Below, piece by piece: positions 44,738 to 59,700 of a DNA stretch of 64,000 bases. The stretch lies in assembly GCA_026874595.1 (NCBI GenBank), contig CM049316.1, forward strand, positions 47,740,695 to 47,804,694, read 5' to 3'. The position numbers were made by a program, and so were the translations under genes. Origin of the DNA: Sipunculus nudus. Its lineage: Eukaryota; Annelida; Sipuncula; Golfingiida; Sipunculidae. Within the stretch, counting starts at the first letter, position 1; the number at the start of each line of letters is the position of its first letter. Under the pieces are notes generated by a model that made no database searches, was not told where the DNA came from, and was given only the letters and a program-made list of their open reading frames with translations.

Positions 44738-47700
44738 GAGTTTAAAGGCTTAAGAGATTAGGTAGCTACTTTTTCTATGTTTAAGAGGCTAGGTAGCTAT
44801 TTGCTCCATGTTTAAGAGGCTAGGTGGCTATTTGCTCCATGTTTAAAAGGCTAGGTGGCTATTTGTTCCATGTTTAAAAGGCTAGGTGGCTATTTGCTCC
44901 ATGTTTAAAAGGCTAGGTGGCTATTTGCTCCATGTTTAATAGGCAAGGTAGCTATTTGTTCCATGTTTAAAAGGCTAGGTAGCTATTTGTTCCATGTTTA
45001 AAAGGCTAGGTGGCTATTTGCTCCATGTTTAAAAGGCTAGGTGGCTATTTGCTCCATGTTTAATAGGCAAGGTAGCTATTTGTTCCATGTTTAATAGGCT
45101 AGGTAGCTATTTGTTCCATGTTTAAAAGGCTAGGTGGCTATTTGCTCCATGTTTAAAAGGCTAGGTGGCTATTTGCTCCATGTTTAATAGGCAAGGTAGC
45201 TATTTGTTCCATGTTTAATAGGCTAGGTAGCTATTTGTTCCATGTTTAAAAGGCTAGGTGGCTATTTGCTCCATGTTTAAAAGGCTAGGTGGCTATTTGC
45301 TCCATGTTTAATAGGCTAGGTAGCTATTTGTTCCATGTTTAAAAGGCTAGGTAGCTATTTGTTCCATGTTTAAAAGGCTAGGTGGCTATTTGCTCCATGT
45401 TTAAAAGGCTAGGTGGCTATTTGCTCCATGTTTAATAGGCAAGGTAGCTATTTGTTCCATGTTTAAAAGGCTAGGTAGCTATTTGTTCCATGTTTAAAAG
45501 GCTAGGTGGCTATTTGCTCCATGTTTAAAAGGCTAGGTGGCTATTTGCTCCATGTTTAATAGGCAAGGTAGCTATTTGTTCCATGTTTAATAGGCTAGGT
45601 AGCTATTTGTTCCATGTTTAAAAGGCTAGGTGGCTATTTGCTCCATGTTTAAAAGGCTAGGTGGCTATTTGCTCCATGTTTAATAGGCAAGGTAGCTATT
45701 TGTTCCATGTTTAATAGGCTAGGTAGCTATTTGTTCCATGTTTAAAAGGCTAGGTGGCTATTTGCTCCATGTTTAATAGGCAAGGTAGCTATTTGCCCCA
45801 TGTTTAAGAAGTTAAGTAGCTATTTGCTCCATGTTTAAGAGGCTACATAGCATTCGCACCATGTTTAATAGGCTAGGTAGGTATTTGTCCCATGTTTAAT
45901 AGGATTTGCTCCATGTTTAAAAGGCTAGGTAGCTACTTGTCCGATGTTAAATAGGCTAGGTAGCTACCTGCTCCATGTTTAATAGGCTAGGTAGCTATTT
46001 GTTCCATGTTTAAAAGGCTAGGTAGCTATTTGTTCCATGTTTAAAAGGCTAGGTGGCTATTTGCTCCATGTTTAAAAGGCTAGGTGGCTATTTGCTCCAT
46101 GTTTAAAAGGCTAGGTAGCTATTTGCTCCATGTTTAAAAGGCTAGGTGGCTATTTGCTCCATGTTTAAAAGGCTAGGTGGCTATTTGCTCCATGTTTAAA
46201 AGGCTAGGTAGCTATTTGTTCCATGTTTAAAAGGCTAGGTGGCTATTTGCTCCATGTTTAAAAGGCTAGGTGGCTATTTGCTCCATGTTTAAAAGGCTAG
46301 GTAGCTATTTGTTCCATGTTTAAAAGGCTAGGTGGCTATTTGCTCCATGTTTAAAAGGCTAGGTAGCTATTTGCTCCATGTTTAAAAGGCTAGGTGGCTA
46401 TTTGCTCCATGTTTAAAAGGCTAGGTAGCTATTTGTTCCATGTTTAAAAGGCTAGGTGGCTATTTGCTCCATGTTTAATAGGCTAGGTAGCTATTTGTTC
46501 CATGTTTAAAAGGCTAGGTGGCTATTTGCTCCATGTTTAATAGGCTAGGTAGCTATTTGTTCCATGTTTAAAAGGCTAGGTAGCTATTTGCTCCATGTTT
46601 AAAAGGGTAGGTGGCTATTTGCTCCATGTTTAAAAGGCTAGGTGGCTATTTGCTCCATGTTTAAAAGGCTAGGTAGCTATTTGTTCCATGTTTAAAAGGC
46701 TAGGTGGCTATTTGCTCCATGTTTAATAGGCTAGGTAGCTATTTGTTCCATGTTTAAAAGGCTAGGTGGCTATTTGCTCCATGTTTAATAGGCTAGGTAG
46801 CTATTTGTTCCATGTTTAAAAGGCTAGGTAGCTATTTGCTCCAAGTTTAAAAGGCTAGGTGGCTATTTGCTCCATGTTTAAAAGGCTAGGTAGCTATTTG
46901 TTCCATGTTTAAAAGGCTAGGTGGTTATTTGCTCCATGTTTAATAGGCTAGGTAGCTATTTGTTCCATGTTTAAAAGGCTAGGTGGCTATTTGCTCCATG
47001 TTTAAAAGGCTAGGTAGCTATTTGCTCCATGTTTAAAAGGCTAGGTAGCTATTTGTTCCATGTTTAAAAGGCTAGTTGGCTATTTGCTCCATGTTTAAAA
47101 GGCTAGGTGGCTATTTGCTCCATGTTTAAAAGGCTAGGTAGCTATTTGTTCCATGTTTAAAAGGCTAGGTGGCTATTTGCTCCATGTTTAATAGGCTAGG
47201 TAGCTATTTGTTCCATGTTTAAAAGGCTAGGTGGCTATTTGCTCCATGTTTAATAGGCTAGGTAGCTATTTGTTCCATGTTTAAAAGGCTAGGTAGCTAT
47301 TTGCTCCATGTTTAAAAGGCTAGGTGGCTATTTGCTCCATGTTTAAAAGGCTAGGTAGCTATTTGTTCCATGTTTAAAAGGCTAGGTGGCTATTTGCTCC
47401 ATGTTTAAAAGGCTAGGTAGCTATTTGCTCCATGTTTAAAAGGCTAGGTGGCTATTTGCTCCATGTTTAAAAGGCTAGGTGGCTATTTGCGCCATGTTTA
47501 ATAGGCTAGGTAGCTATTTGTTCCATGTTTAAAAGGCTAGGTGGCTATTTGCTCCATGTTTAAAAGGCTAGGTAGCTATTTGTTCCATGTTTAAAAGGCT
47601 AGGTGGCTATTTGCTCCATGTTTAAAAGGCTAGGTAGCTATTTGTTCCATGTTTAAAAGGCTAGGTAGCTATTTGTTCCATGTTTAAAAGGCTAGGTAGC

Positions 47701-50700
47701 TATTTGTTCCATGTTTAAAAGGCTAGGTAGCTATTTGTTCCATGTTTAATAGGCTAGGTAGCTACCTGCTCCATGTTTAAAAGGCTAGGTAGCTATTTGT
47801 TCCATGTTTAAAAGGCTAGGTAGCTATTTGTTCCATGTTTAAAAGGCTAGGTAGCTATTTGTTCCATGTTTAAAAGGCTAGGTAGCTATTTGTTCCATGT
47901 TTAATAGGCTAGGTAGCTACCTGCTCCATGTTTAATAGGCTAGGTAGCTATTTGTTCCATGTTTAAAAGGCTAGGTAGCTATTTGCTCCATGTTTAAAAG
48001 GATAGGTGGCTATTTGCTCCATGTTTAAAAGGCTAGGTGGCTATTTGCTCCATGTTTAAAAGGCTAGGTAGCTATTTGTTCCATGTTTAAAAGGCTAGGT
48101 AGCTATTTGTTCCATGTTTAATAGGCTAGGTAGCTATTTGTTCCATGTTTAAAAGGCTAGGTGGCTATTTGCTCCATGTTTAAAAGGCTAGGTGGCTATT
48201 TGCTCCATGTTTAAAAGGCTAGGTAGCTATTTGTTCAATGTTTAAAAGGCTAGGTAGCTATTTGTTCCATGTTTAAAAGGCTAGGTAGCTATTTGTTCCA
48301 TGTTTAAAAGGCAAGGTGGCTATTTGCTCCATGTTTAATAGGCTAGGTAGCTATTTGTTCCATGTTTAAAAGGCTAGGTAGCTATTTGTTCCATGTTTAA
48401 AAGGCTAGGTAGCTATTTGTTCCATGTTTAAAAGGCTAGGTAGCTATTTGTTCCATGTTTAAAAGGCTAGGTGGCTATTTGCTCCATGTTTAATAGGCTA
48501 GGTAGCTACCTGCTCCATGTTTAATAGGCTAGGTAGCTATTTGTTCCATGTTTAAAAGGCTAGGTAGCTATTTGTTCCATGTTTAAAAGGCTAGGTAGCT
48601 ATTTGTTCCATGTTTAATAGGCTAGGTAGCTACCTGCTCCATGTTTAATAGGCTAGGTAGCTATTTGTTCCATGTTTAAAAGGCTAGGTAGCTATTTGTT
48701 CCATGTTTAAAAGGCTAGGTAGCTATTTGCTCCATGTTTAAAAGGCTAGGTAGCTATTTGTTCCATGTTTAAAAGGCTAGGTAGCTATTTGTTCCATGTT
48801 TAAAAGGCTAGGTAGCTATTTGTTCCATGTTTAAAAGGCTAGGTGGCTATTTGCTCCATGTTTAATAGGCTAGGTAGCTATTTGTTCCATGTTTAATAGG
48901 CTAGGTAGCTACCTGCTCCATGTTTAATAGGCTAGGTAGCTATTTGTTCCATGTTTAAAAGGCTAGGTGGCTATTTGCTCCATGTTTAAAAGGCTAGGTA
49001 GCTATTTGTTCCATGTTTAAAAGGCTAGGTAGCTATTTGTTCCATGTTTAAAAGGCTAGGTAGCTATTTGTTCCATGTTTAAAAGGCTAGGTGGCTATTT
49101 GCTCCATGTTTAAAAGGCTAGGTAGCTATTTGTTCCATGTTTAAAAGGCTAGGTAGCTATTTGTTCCATGTTTAATAGGCTAGGTAGCTATTTGTTCCAT
49201 GTTTAAAAGGCTAGGTGGCTATTTGCTCCATGTTTAAAAGGCTAGGTGGCTATTTGCTCCATGTTTAAAAGGCTAGGTAGCTATTTGTTCCATGTTTAAA
49301 AGGCTAGGTAGCTATTTGTTCCATGTTTAAAAGGCTAGGTAGCTATTTGTTCCATGTTTAAAAGGCAAGGTGGCTATTTGCTCCATGTTTAATAGGCTAG
49401 GTAGCTATTTGTTCCATGTTTAAAAGGCTAGGTAGCTATTTGTTCCATGTTTAAAAGGCTAGGTAGCTATTTGTTCCATGTTTAAAAGGCTAGGTAGCTA
49501 TTTGTTCCATGTTTAAAAGGCTAGGTGGCTATTTGCTCCATGTTTAATAGGCTAGGTAGCTACCTGCTCCATGTTTAATAGGCTAGGTAGCTATTTGTTC
49601 CATGTTTAAAAGGCTAGGTAGCTATTTGTTCCATGTTTAAAAGGCTAGGTAGCTATTTGTTCCATGTTTAATAGGCTAGGTAGCTACCTGCTCCATGTTT
49701 AATAGGCTAGGTAGCTATTTGTTCCATGTTTAAAAGGCTAGGTAGCTATTTGTTCCATGTTTAAAAGGCTAGGTAGCTATTTGCTCCATGTTTAAAAGGC
49801 TAGGTAGCTATTTGTTCCATGTTTAAAAGGCTAGGTAGCTATTTGTTCCATGTTTAAAAGGCTAGGTAGCTATTTGTTCCATGTTTAAAAGGCTAGGTGG
49901 CTATTTGCTCCATGTTTAATAGGCTAGGTAGCTATTTGTTCCATGTTTAATAGGCTAGGTAGCTACCTGCTCCATGTTTAATAGGCTAGGTAGCTATTTG
50001 TTCCATGTTTAAAAGGCTAGGTGGCTATTTGCTCCATGTTTAAAAGGCTAGGTAGCTATTTGTTCCATGTTTAAAAGGCTAGGTAGCTATTTGTTCCATG
50101 TTTAAAAGGCTAGGTAGCTATTTGTTCCATGTTTAAAAGGCTAGGTGGCTATTTGCTCCATGTTTAATAGGCTAGGTAGCTATTTGTTCCATGTTTAAAA
50201 GGCTAGGTAGCTATTTGTTCCATGTTTAAAAGGCTAGGTGGCTATTTGTTCCATGTTTAAAAGGCTAGGTGGCTATTTGTTCCATGTTTAAAAGGCTAGG
50301 TAGCTATTTGTTCCATGTTTAAAAGGCTAGGTGGCTATTTGCTCCATGTTTAAAAGGCTAGGTGGCTATTTGCTCCATGTTTAATAGGCAAGGTAGCTAT
50401 TTGTTCCATGTTTAAAAGGCTAGGTAGCTATTTGTTCCATGTTTAAAAGGCTAGGTGGCTATTTGCTCCATGTTTAAAAGGCTAGGTGGCTATTTGCTCC
50501 ATGTTTAATAGGCAAGGTAGCTATTTGTTCCATGTTTAATAGGCTAGGTGGCTATTTGTTCCATGTTTAAAAGGCTAGGTGGCTATTTGCTCCATGTTTA
50601 AAAGGCTAGGTGGCTATTTGCTCCATGTTTAATAGGCAAGGTAGCTATTTGTTCCATGTTTAATAGGCTAGGTAGCTATTTGTTCCATGTTTAAAAGGCT

Positions 50701-53700
50701 AGGTAGCTATTTGTTCCATGTTTAATAGGCAAGGTGGCTATTTGTTCCATATTTAAAAGGCTAGGTAGCTACCTGCTCCATGTTTAAAAGGCTAGGTAGC
50801 TACCTGCTCCATGTTTAATAGGCAAGGTAGCTATTTGTTCCATGTTTAAAAGGCTAGGTGGCTATTTGCTCCATGTTTAAAAGGCTAGGTAGCTATTTGT
50901 TCCATGTTTAATAGGCAAGGTAGCTATTTGTTCCATGTTTAAAAGGCTAGGTGGCTATTTGCTCCATGTTTAAAAGGCTAGGTGGCTATTTGTTCCATGT
51001 TTAAAAGGCTAGGTAGCTATTTGTTCCATGTTTAAAAGGCTAGGTAGCTACCTGCTCCATGTTTAATAGGCAAGGTAGCTATTTGTTCCATGTTTAAAAG
51101 GCTAGGTAGCTATTTGTTCCATGTTTAAAAGGCTAGGTGGCTATTTGTTCCATGTTTAAAAGGCTAGGTGGCTATTTGTTCCATGTTTAAAAGGCTAGGT
51201 AGCTATTTGTTCCATGTTTAAAAGGCTAGGTGGCTATTTGCTCCATGTTTAAAAGGCTAGGTGGCTATTTGCTCCATGTTTAATAGGCAAGGTAGCTATT
51301 TGTTCCATGTTTAAAAGGCTAGGTAGCTATTTGTTCCATGTTTAAAAGGCTAGGTGGCTATTTGCTCCATGTTTAAAAGGCTAGGTGGCTATTTGCTCCA
51401 TGTTTAATAGGCAAGGTAGCTATTTGTTCCATGTTTAATAGGCTAGGTAGCTATTTGTTCCATGTTTAAAAGGCTAGGTGGCTATTTGCTCCATGTTTAA
51501 TAGGCTAGGTAGCTATTTGTTCCATGTTTAAAAGGCTAGGTAGCTATTTGCTCCATGTTTAAAAGGCTAGGTGGCTATTTGCTCCATGTTTAAAAGGCTA
51601 GGTAGCTATTTGTTCCATGTTCAAAAGGCTAGGTGGCTATTTGCTCCATGTTTAATAGGCTAGGTAGCTATTTGTTCCATGTTTAAAAGGCTAGGTGGCT
51701 ATTTGCTCCATGTTTAAAAGGCTAGGTAGCTATTTGCTCCATGTTTAAAAGGCTAGGTAGCTATTTGTTCCATGTTTAAAAGGCTAGGTGGCTATTTGCT
51801 CCATGTTTAAAAGGCTAGGTGGCTATTTGCTCCATGTTTAAAAGGCTAGGTAGCTATTTGTTCCATGTTTAAAAGGCTAGGTGGCTATTTGCTCCATGTT
51901 TAATAGGCTAGGTAGCTATTTGTTCCATGTTTAAAAGGCTAGGTGGCTATTTGCTCCATGTTTAATAGGCTAGGTAGCTATTTGTTCCATGTTTAAAAGG
52001 CTAGGTAGCTATTTGCTCCATGTTTAAAAGGCTAGGTGGCTATTTGCTCCATGTTTAAAAGGCTAGGTAGCTATTTGTTCCATGTTTAAAAGGCTAGGTG
52101 GCTATTTGCTCCATGTTTAAAAGGCTAGGTAGCTATTTGCTCCATGTTTAAAAGGCTAGGTGGCTATTTGCTCCATGTTTAAAAGGCTAGGTGGCTATTT
52201 GCTCCATGTTTAATAGGCTAGGTAGCTATTTGTTCCATGTTTAAAAGGCTAGGTGGCTATTTGCTCCATGTTTAAAAGGCTAGGTAGCTATTTGTTCCAT
52301 GTTTAAAAGGCTAGGTGGCTATTTGCTCCATGTTTAAAAGGCTAGGTAGCTATTTGTTCCATGTTTAAAAGGCTAGGTAGCTATTTGTTCCATGTTTAAA
52401 AGGCTAGGTAGCTATTTGTTCCATGTTTAAAAGGCTAGGTAGCTATTTGTTCCATGTTTAATAGGCTAGGTAGCTACCTGCTCCATGTTTAAAAGGCTAG
52501 GTAGCTATTTGTTCCATGTTTAAAAGGCTAGGTAGCTATTTGTTCCATGTTTAAAAGGCTAGGTAGCTATTTGTTCCATGTTTAAAAGGCTAGGTAGCTA
52601 TTTGTTCCATGTTTAATAGGCTAGGTAACTACCTGCTCCATGTTTAATAGGCTAGGTAGCTATTTGTTCCATGTTTAAAAGGCTAGGTAGCTATTTGCTC
52701 CATGTTTAAAAGGATAGGTGGCTATTTGCTCCATGTTTAAAAGGCTAGGTGGCTATTTGCTCCATGTTTAAAAGGCTAGGTAGCTATTTGTTCCATGTTT
52801 AAAAGGCTAGGTAGCTATTTGTTCCATGTTTAATAGGCTAGGTAGCTATTTGTTCCATGTTTAAAAGGCTAGGTAGCTATTTGTTCCATGTTTAAAAGGC
52901 TAGGTAGCTATTTGTTCCATGTTTAAAAGGCTAGGTGGCTATTTGCTCCATGTTTAAAAGGCTAGGTGGCTATTTGCTCCATGTTTAATAGGCAAGGTAG
53001 CTATTTGTTCCATGTTTAAAAGGCTAGGTAGCTATTTGTTCCATGTTTAAAAGGCTAGGTGGCTATTTGCTCCATGTTTAAAAGGCTAGGTGGCTATTTG
53101 CTCCATGTTTAATAGGCAAGGTAGCTATTTGTTCCATGTTTAATAGGCTAGGTAGCTATTTGTTCCATGTTTAAAAGGCTAGGTGGCTATTTGCTCCATG
53201 TTTAAAAGGCTAGGTGGCTATTTGCTCCATGTTTAATAGGCAAGGTAGCTATTTGTTCCATGTTTAATAGGCTAGGTAGCTATTTGTTCCATGTTTAAAA
53301 GGCTAGGTAGCTATTTGTTCCATGTTTAATAGGCAAGGTGGCTATTTGTTCCATATTTAAAAGGCTAGGTAGCTACCTGCTCCATGTTTAAAAGGCTAGG
53401 TAGCTACCTGCTCCATGTTTAATAGGCAAGGTAGCTATTTGTTCCATGTTTAAAAGGCTAGGTGGCTATTTGCTCCATGTTTAAAAGGCTAGGTAGCTAT
53501 TTGTTCCATGTTTAATAGGCAAGGTAGCTATTTGTTCCATGTTTAAAAGGCTAGGTGGCTATTTGCTCCATGTTTAAAAGGCTAGGTGGCTATTTGTTCT
53601 ATGTTTAAAAGGCTAGGTAGCTATTTGTTCCATGTTTAAAAGGCTAGGTAGCTACCTGCTCCATGTTTAATAGGCAAGGTAGCTATTTGTTCCATGTTTA

Positions 53701-56700
53701 AAAGGCTAGGTAGCTATTTGTTCCATGTTTAAAAGGCTAGGTGGCTATTTGTTCCATGTTTAAAAGGCTAGGTGGCTATTTGTTCCATGTTTAAAAGGCT
53801 AGGTAGCTATTTGTTCCATGTTTAAAAGGCTAGGTGGCTATTTGCTCCATGTTTAAAAGGCTAGGTGGCTATTTGCTCCATGTTTAATAGGCAAGGTAGC
53901 TATTTGTTCCATGTTTAAAAGGCTAGGTAGCTATTTGTTCCATGTTTAAAAGGCTAGGTGGCTATTTGCTCCATGTTTAAAAGGCTAGGTGGCTATTTGC
54001 TCCATGTTTAATAGGCAAGGTAGCTATTTGTTCCATGTTTAATAGGCTAGGTAGCTATTTGTTCCATGTTTAAAAGGCTAGGTGGCTATTTGCTCCATGT
54101 TTAATAGGCTAGGTAGCTATTTGTTCCATGTTTAAAAGGCTAGGTAGCTATTTGCTCCATGTTTAAAAGGCTAGGTGGCTATTTGCTCCATGTTTAAAAG
54201 GCTAGGTAGCTATTTGTTCCATGTTTAAAAGGCTAGGTGGCTATTTGCTCCATGTTTAATAGGCTAGGTAGCTATTTGTTCCATGTTTAAAAGGCTAGGT
54301 GGCTATTTGCTCCATGTTTAAAAGGCTAGGTAGCTATTTGCTCCATGTTTAAAAGGCTAGGTAGCTATTTGTTCCATGTTTAAAAGGCTAGGTGGCTATT
54401 TGCTCCATGTTTAAAAGGCTAGGTGGCTATTTGCTCCATGTTTAAAAGGCTAGGTAGCTATTTGTTCCATGTTTAAAAGGCTAGGTGGCTATTTGCTCCA
54501 TGTTTAATAGGCTAGGTAGCTATTTGTTCCATGTTTAAAAGGCTAGGTGGCTATTTGCTCCATGTTTAATAGGCTAGGTAGCTATTTGTTCCATGTTTAA
54601 AAGGCTAGGTAGCTATTTGCTCCATGTTTAAAAGGCTAGGTGGCTATTTGCTCCATGTTTAAAAGGCTAGGTAGCTATTTGTTCCATGTTTAAAAGGCTA
54701 GGTGGCTATTTGCTCCATGTTTAAAAGGCTAGGTAGCTATTTGCTCCATGTTTAAAAGGCTAGGTGGCTATTTGCTCCATGTTTAAAAGGCTAGGTGGCT
54801 ATTTGCTCCATGTTTAATAGGCTAGGTAGCTATTTGTTCCATGTTTAAAAGGCTAGGTGGCTATTTGCTCCATGTTTAAAAGGCTAGGTAGCTATTTGTT
54901 CCATGTTTAAAAGGCTAGGTGGCTATTTGCTCCATGTTTAAAAGGCTAGGTAGCTATTTGTTCCATGTTTAAAAGGCTAGGTAGCTATTTGTTCCATGTT
55001 TAAAAGGCTAGGTAGCTATTTGTTCCATGTTTAAAAGGCTAGGTAGCTATTTGTTCCATGTTTAATAGGCTAGGTAGCTACCTGCTCCATGTTTAAAAGG
55101 CTAGGTAGCTATTTGTTCCATGTTTAAAAGGCTAGGTAGCTATTTGTTCCATGTTTAAAAGGCTAGGTAGCTATTTGTTCCATGTTTAAAAGGCTAGGTA
55201 GCTATTTGTTCCATGTTTAATAGGCTAGGTAACTACCTGCTCCATGTTTAATAGGCTAGGTAGCTATTTGTTCCATGTTTAAAAGGCTAGGTAGCTATTT
55301 GCTCCATGTTTAAAAGGATAGGTGGCTATTTGCTCCATGTTTAAAAGGCTAGGTGGCTATTTGCTCCATGTTTAAAAGGCTAGGTAGCTATTTGTTCCAT
55401 GTTTAAAAGGCTAGGTAGCTATTTGTTCCATGTTTAATAGGCTAGGTAGCTATTTGTTCCATGTTTAAAAGGCTAGGTGGCTATTTGCTCCATGTTTAAA
55501 AGGCTAGGTGGCTATTTGCTCCATGTTTAAAAGGCTAGGTAGCTATTTGTTCCATGTTTAAAAGGCTAGGTAGCTATTTGTTCCATGTTTAAAAGGCTAG
55601 GTAGCTATTTGTTCCATGTTTAAAAGGCAAGGTGGCTATTTGCTCCATGTTTAATAGGCTAGGTAGCTATTTGTTCCATGTTTAAAAGGCTAGGTAGCTA
55701 GTTGTTCCATGTTTAAAAGGCTAGGTAGCTATTTGTTCCATGTTTAAAAGGCTAGGTAGCTATTTGTTCCATGTTTAAAAGGCTAGGTGGCTATTTGCTC
55801 CATGTTTAATAGGCTAGGTAGCTACCTGCTCCATGTTTAATAGGCTAGGTAGCTATTTGTTCCATGTTTAAAAGGCTAGGTAGCTATTTGTTCCATGTTT
55901 AAAAGGCTAGGTAGCTATTTGTTCCATGTTTAATAGGCTAGGTAGCTACCTGCTCCATGTTTAATAGGCTAGGTAGCTATTTGTTCCATGTTTAAAAGGC
56001 TAGGTAGCTATTTGTTCCATGTTTAAAAGGCTAGGTAGCTATTTGCTCCATGTTTAAAAGGCTAGGTAGCTATTTGTTCCATGTTTAAAAGGCTAGGTAG
56101 CTATTTGTTCCATGTTTAAAAGGCTAGGTAGCTATTTGTTCCATGTTTAAAAGGCTAGGTGGCTATTTGCTCCATGTTTAATAGGCTAGGTAGCTATTTG
56201 TTCCATGTTTAATAGGCTAGGTAGCTACCTGCTCCATGTTTAATAGGCTAGGTAGCTATTTGTTCCATGTTTAAAAGGCTAGGTGGCTATTTGCTCCATG
56301 TTTAAAAGGCTAGGTAGCTATTTGTTCCATGTTTAAAAGGCTAGGTAGCTATTTGTTCCATGTTTAAAAGGCTAGGTAGCTATTTGTTCCATGTTTAAAA
56401 GGCTAGGTGGCTATTTGCTCCATGTTTAATAGGCTAGGTAGCTATTTGTTCCATGTTTAAAAGGCTAGGTAGCTATTTGTTCCATGTTTAAAAGGCTAGG
56501 TGGCTATTTGTTCCATGTTTAAAAGGCTAGGTGGCTATTTGTTCCATGTTTAAAAGGCTAGGTAGCTATTTGTTCCATGTTTAAAAGGCTAGGTGGCTAT
56601 TTGCTCCATGTTTAAAAGGCTAGGTGGCTATTTGCTCCATGTTTAATAGGCAAGGTAGCTATTTGTTCCATGTTTAAAAGGCTAGGTAGCTATTTGTTCC

Positions 56701-59700
56701 ATGTTTAAAAGGCTAGGTGGCTATTTGCTCCATGTTTAAAAGGCTAGGTGGCTATTTGCTCCATGTTTAATAGGCAAGGTAGCTATTTGTTCCATGTTTA
56801 ATAGGCTAGGTAGCTATTTGTTCCATGTTTAAAAGGCTAGGTGGCTATTTGCTCCATGTTTAAAAGGCTAGGTGGCTATTTGCTCCATTTTTAATAGGCA
56901 AGGTAGCTATTTGTTCCATGTTTAATAGGCTAGGTAGCTATTTGTTCCATGTTTAAAAGGCTAGGTAGCTATTTGTTCCATGTTTAATAGGCAAGGTGGC
57001 TATTTGTTCCATGTTTAAAAGGCTAGGTAGCTACCTGCTCCATGTTTAAAAGGCTAGGTAGCTACCTGCTCCATGTTTAATAGGCAAGGTAGCTATTTGT
57101 TCCATGTTTAAAAGGCTAGGTGGCTATTTGCTCCATGTTTAAAAGGCTAGGTAGCTATTTGTTCCATGTTTAATAGGCAAGGTAGCTATTTGTTCCATGT
57201 TTAAAAGGCTAGGTGGCTATTTGCTCCATGTTTAAAAGGCTAGGTGGCTATTTGTTCCATGTTTAAAAGGCTAGGTAGCTATTTGTTCCATGTTTAAAAG
57301 GCTAGGTAGCTACCTGCTCCATGTTTAATAGGCAAGGTAGCTATTTGTTCCATGTTTAAAAGGCTAGGTAGCTATTTGTTCCATGTTTAAAAGGCTAGGT
57401 GGCTATTTGTTCCATGTTTAAAAGGCTAGGTGGCTATTTGTTCCATGTTTAAAAGGCTAGGTAGCTATTTGTTCCATGTTTAAAAGGCTAGGTGGCTATT
57501 TGCTCCATGTTTAAAAGGCTAGGTGGCTATTTGCTCCATGTTTAATAGGCAAGGTAGCTATTTGTTCCATGTTTAAAAGGCTAGGTAGCTATTTGTTCCA
57601 TGTTTAAAAGGCTAGGTGGCTATTTGCTCCATGTTTAAAAGGCTAGGTGGCTATTTGCTCCATGTTTAATAGGCAAGGTAGCTATTTGTTCCATGTTTAA
57701 TAGGCTAGGTAGCTATTTGTTCCATGTTTAAAAGGCTAGGTGGCTATTTGCTCCATGTTTAAAAGGCTAGGTGGCTATTTGCTCCATGTTTAATAGGCAA
57801 GGTAGCTATTTGTTCCATGTTTAATAGGCTAGGTAGCTATTTGTTCCATGTTTAAAAGGCTAGGTAGCTATTTGTTCCATGTTTAATAGGCAAGGTGGCT
57901 ATTTGTTCCATGTTTAAAAGGCTAGGTAGCTACCTGCTCCATGTTTAAAAGGCTAGGTAGCTACCTGCTCCATGTTTAATAGGCAAGGTAGCTATTTGTT
58001 CCATGTTTAAAAGGCTAGGTGGCTATTTGCTCCATGTTTAAAAGGCTAGGTAGCTATTTGTTCCATGTTTAAAAGGCTAGGTGGCTATTTGCTCCATGTT
58101 TAAAAGGCTAGGTAGCTATTTGTTCCATGTTTAAAAGGCTAGGTAGCTACCTGCTCCATGTTTAAAAGGCTAGGTAGCTACCTGCTCCATGTTTAATAGG
58201 CAAGGTAGCTATTTGTTCCATGTTTAAAAGGCTAGGTGGCTATTTGCTCCATGTTTAAAAGGCTAGGTAGCTATTTGTTCCATGTTTAAAAGGCTAGGTG
58301 GCTATTTGCTCCATGTTTAAAAGGCTAGGTAGCTATTTGTTCCATGTTTAATAGGCAAGGTAGCTATTTGCTCCATGTTTAAAAGGCTAGGTGGCTATTT
58401 GTTCCATGTTTAAAAGGCTAGGTGGCTATTTGCTCCATGTTTAAAAGGCTAGGTAGCTATTTGTTCCATGTTTAAAAGGCTAGGTGGCTATTTGCTCCAT
58501 GTTTAAAAGGCTAGGTAGCTATTTGTTCCATGTTTAAAAGGCTAGGTAGCTATTTGTTCCATGTTTAAAAGGCTAGGTGGCTATTTGTTCCATGTTGAAA
58601 AGGCTAGGTGGCTATTTGTTCCATGTTTAATAGGCTAGGTAGCTACCTGCTCCATGTTTAATAGGCTAGGTAGCTATTTGTTCCATGTTTAAAAGGCTAG
58701 GTGGCTATTTGCTCCATGTTTAAAAGGCTAGGTGGCTATTTGCTCCATGTTTCAAAGGCTAGGTGGCTATTTGCTCCATGTTTAAAAGGCTAGGTGGCTA
58801 TTTGCTCCATGTTTAAAAGGCTAGGTAGCTACCTGCTCCATGTTTAATAGGCTAGGTAGCTATTTGTTCCATGTTTAAAAGGCTAGGTAGCTATTTGCTC
58901 CATGTTTAAAAGGCTAGGTAGCTATTTGCTCCATGTTTAATAGGCTAGGTAGCTATTTGTTCCATGTTTAATAGGCTAGGTAGCTATTTGTTCCATGTTT
59001 AAAAGGCTAGGTAGCTATTTGTTCCATGTTTAAAAGGCTAGGTGGCTATTTGTTCCATGTTTAAAAGGCTAGGTGGCTATTTGTTCCATGTTTAAAAGGC
59101 TAGGTGGCTATTTGTTCCATGTTTAAAAGGCTAGGTGGCTATTTGTTCCATGTTTAAAAGGCTAGGTAGCTATTTGTTCCATGTTTAAAAGGCTAGGTGG
59201 CTATTTGTTCCATGTTTAAAAGGCTAGGTGGCTATTTGTTCCATGTTTAAAAGGCTAGGTAGCTATTGGTTCCATGTTTAAAAGGCTAGGTGGCTATTTG
59301 TTCCATGTTTAAAAGGCTAGGTAGCTATTTGTTCCATGTTTAAAAGGCTAGGTGGCTATTTGTTCCATGTTTAAAAGGCTAGGTAGCTATTTGTTCCATG
59401 TTTAAAAGGCTAGGTGGCTATTTGTTCCATGTTTAAAAGGCTAGGTAGCTATTTGTTCCATGTTTAAAAGGCTAGGTGGCTATTTGTTCCATGTTTAAAA
59501 GGCTAGGTAGCTATTTGTTCCATGTTTAAAAGGCTAGGTAGCTATTTGTTCCATGTTTAAAAGGCTAGGTGGCTATTTGTTCCATGTTTAAAAGGCTAGG
59601 TAGCTATTTGTTCCATGTTTAAAAGGCTAGGTGGCTATTTGTTCCATGTTTAAAAGGCTAGGTGGCTATTTGTTCCATGTTTAAAAGGCTAGGTAGCTAC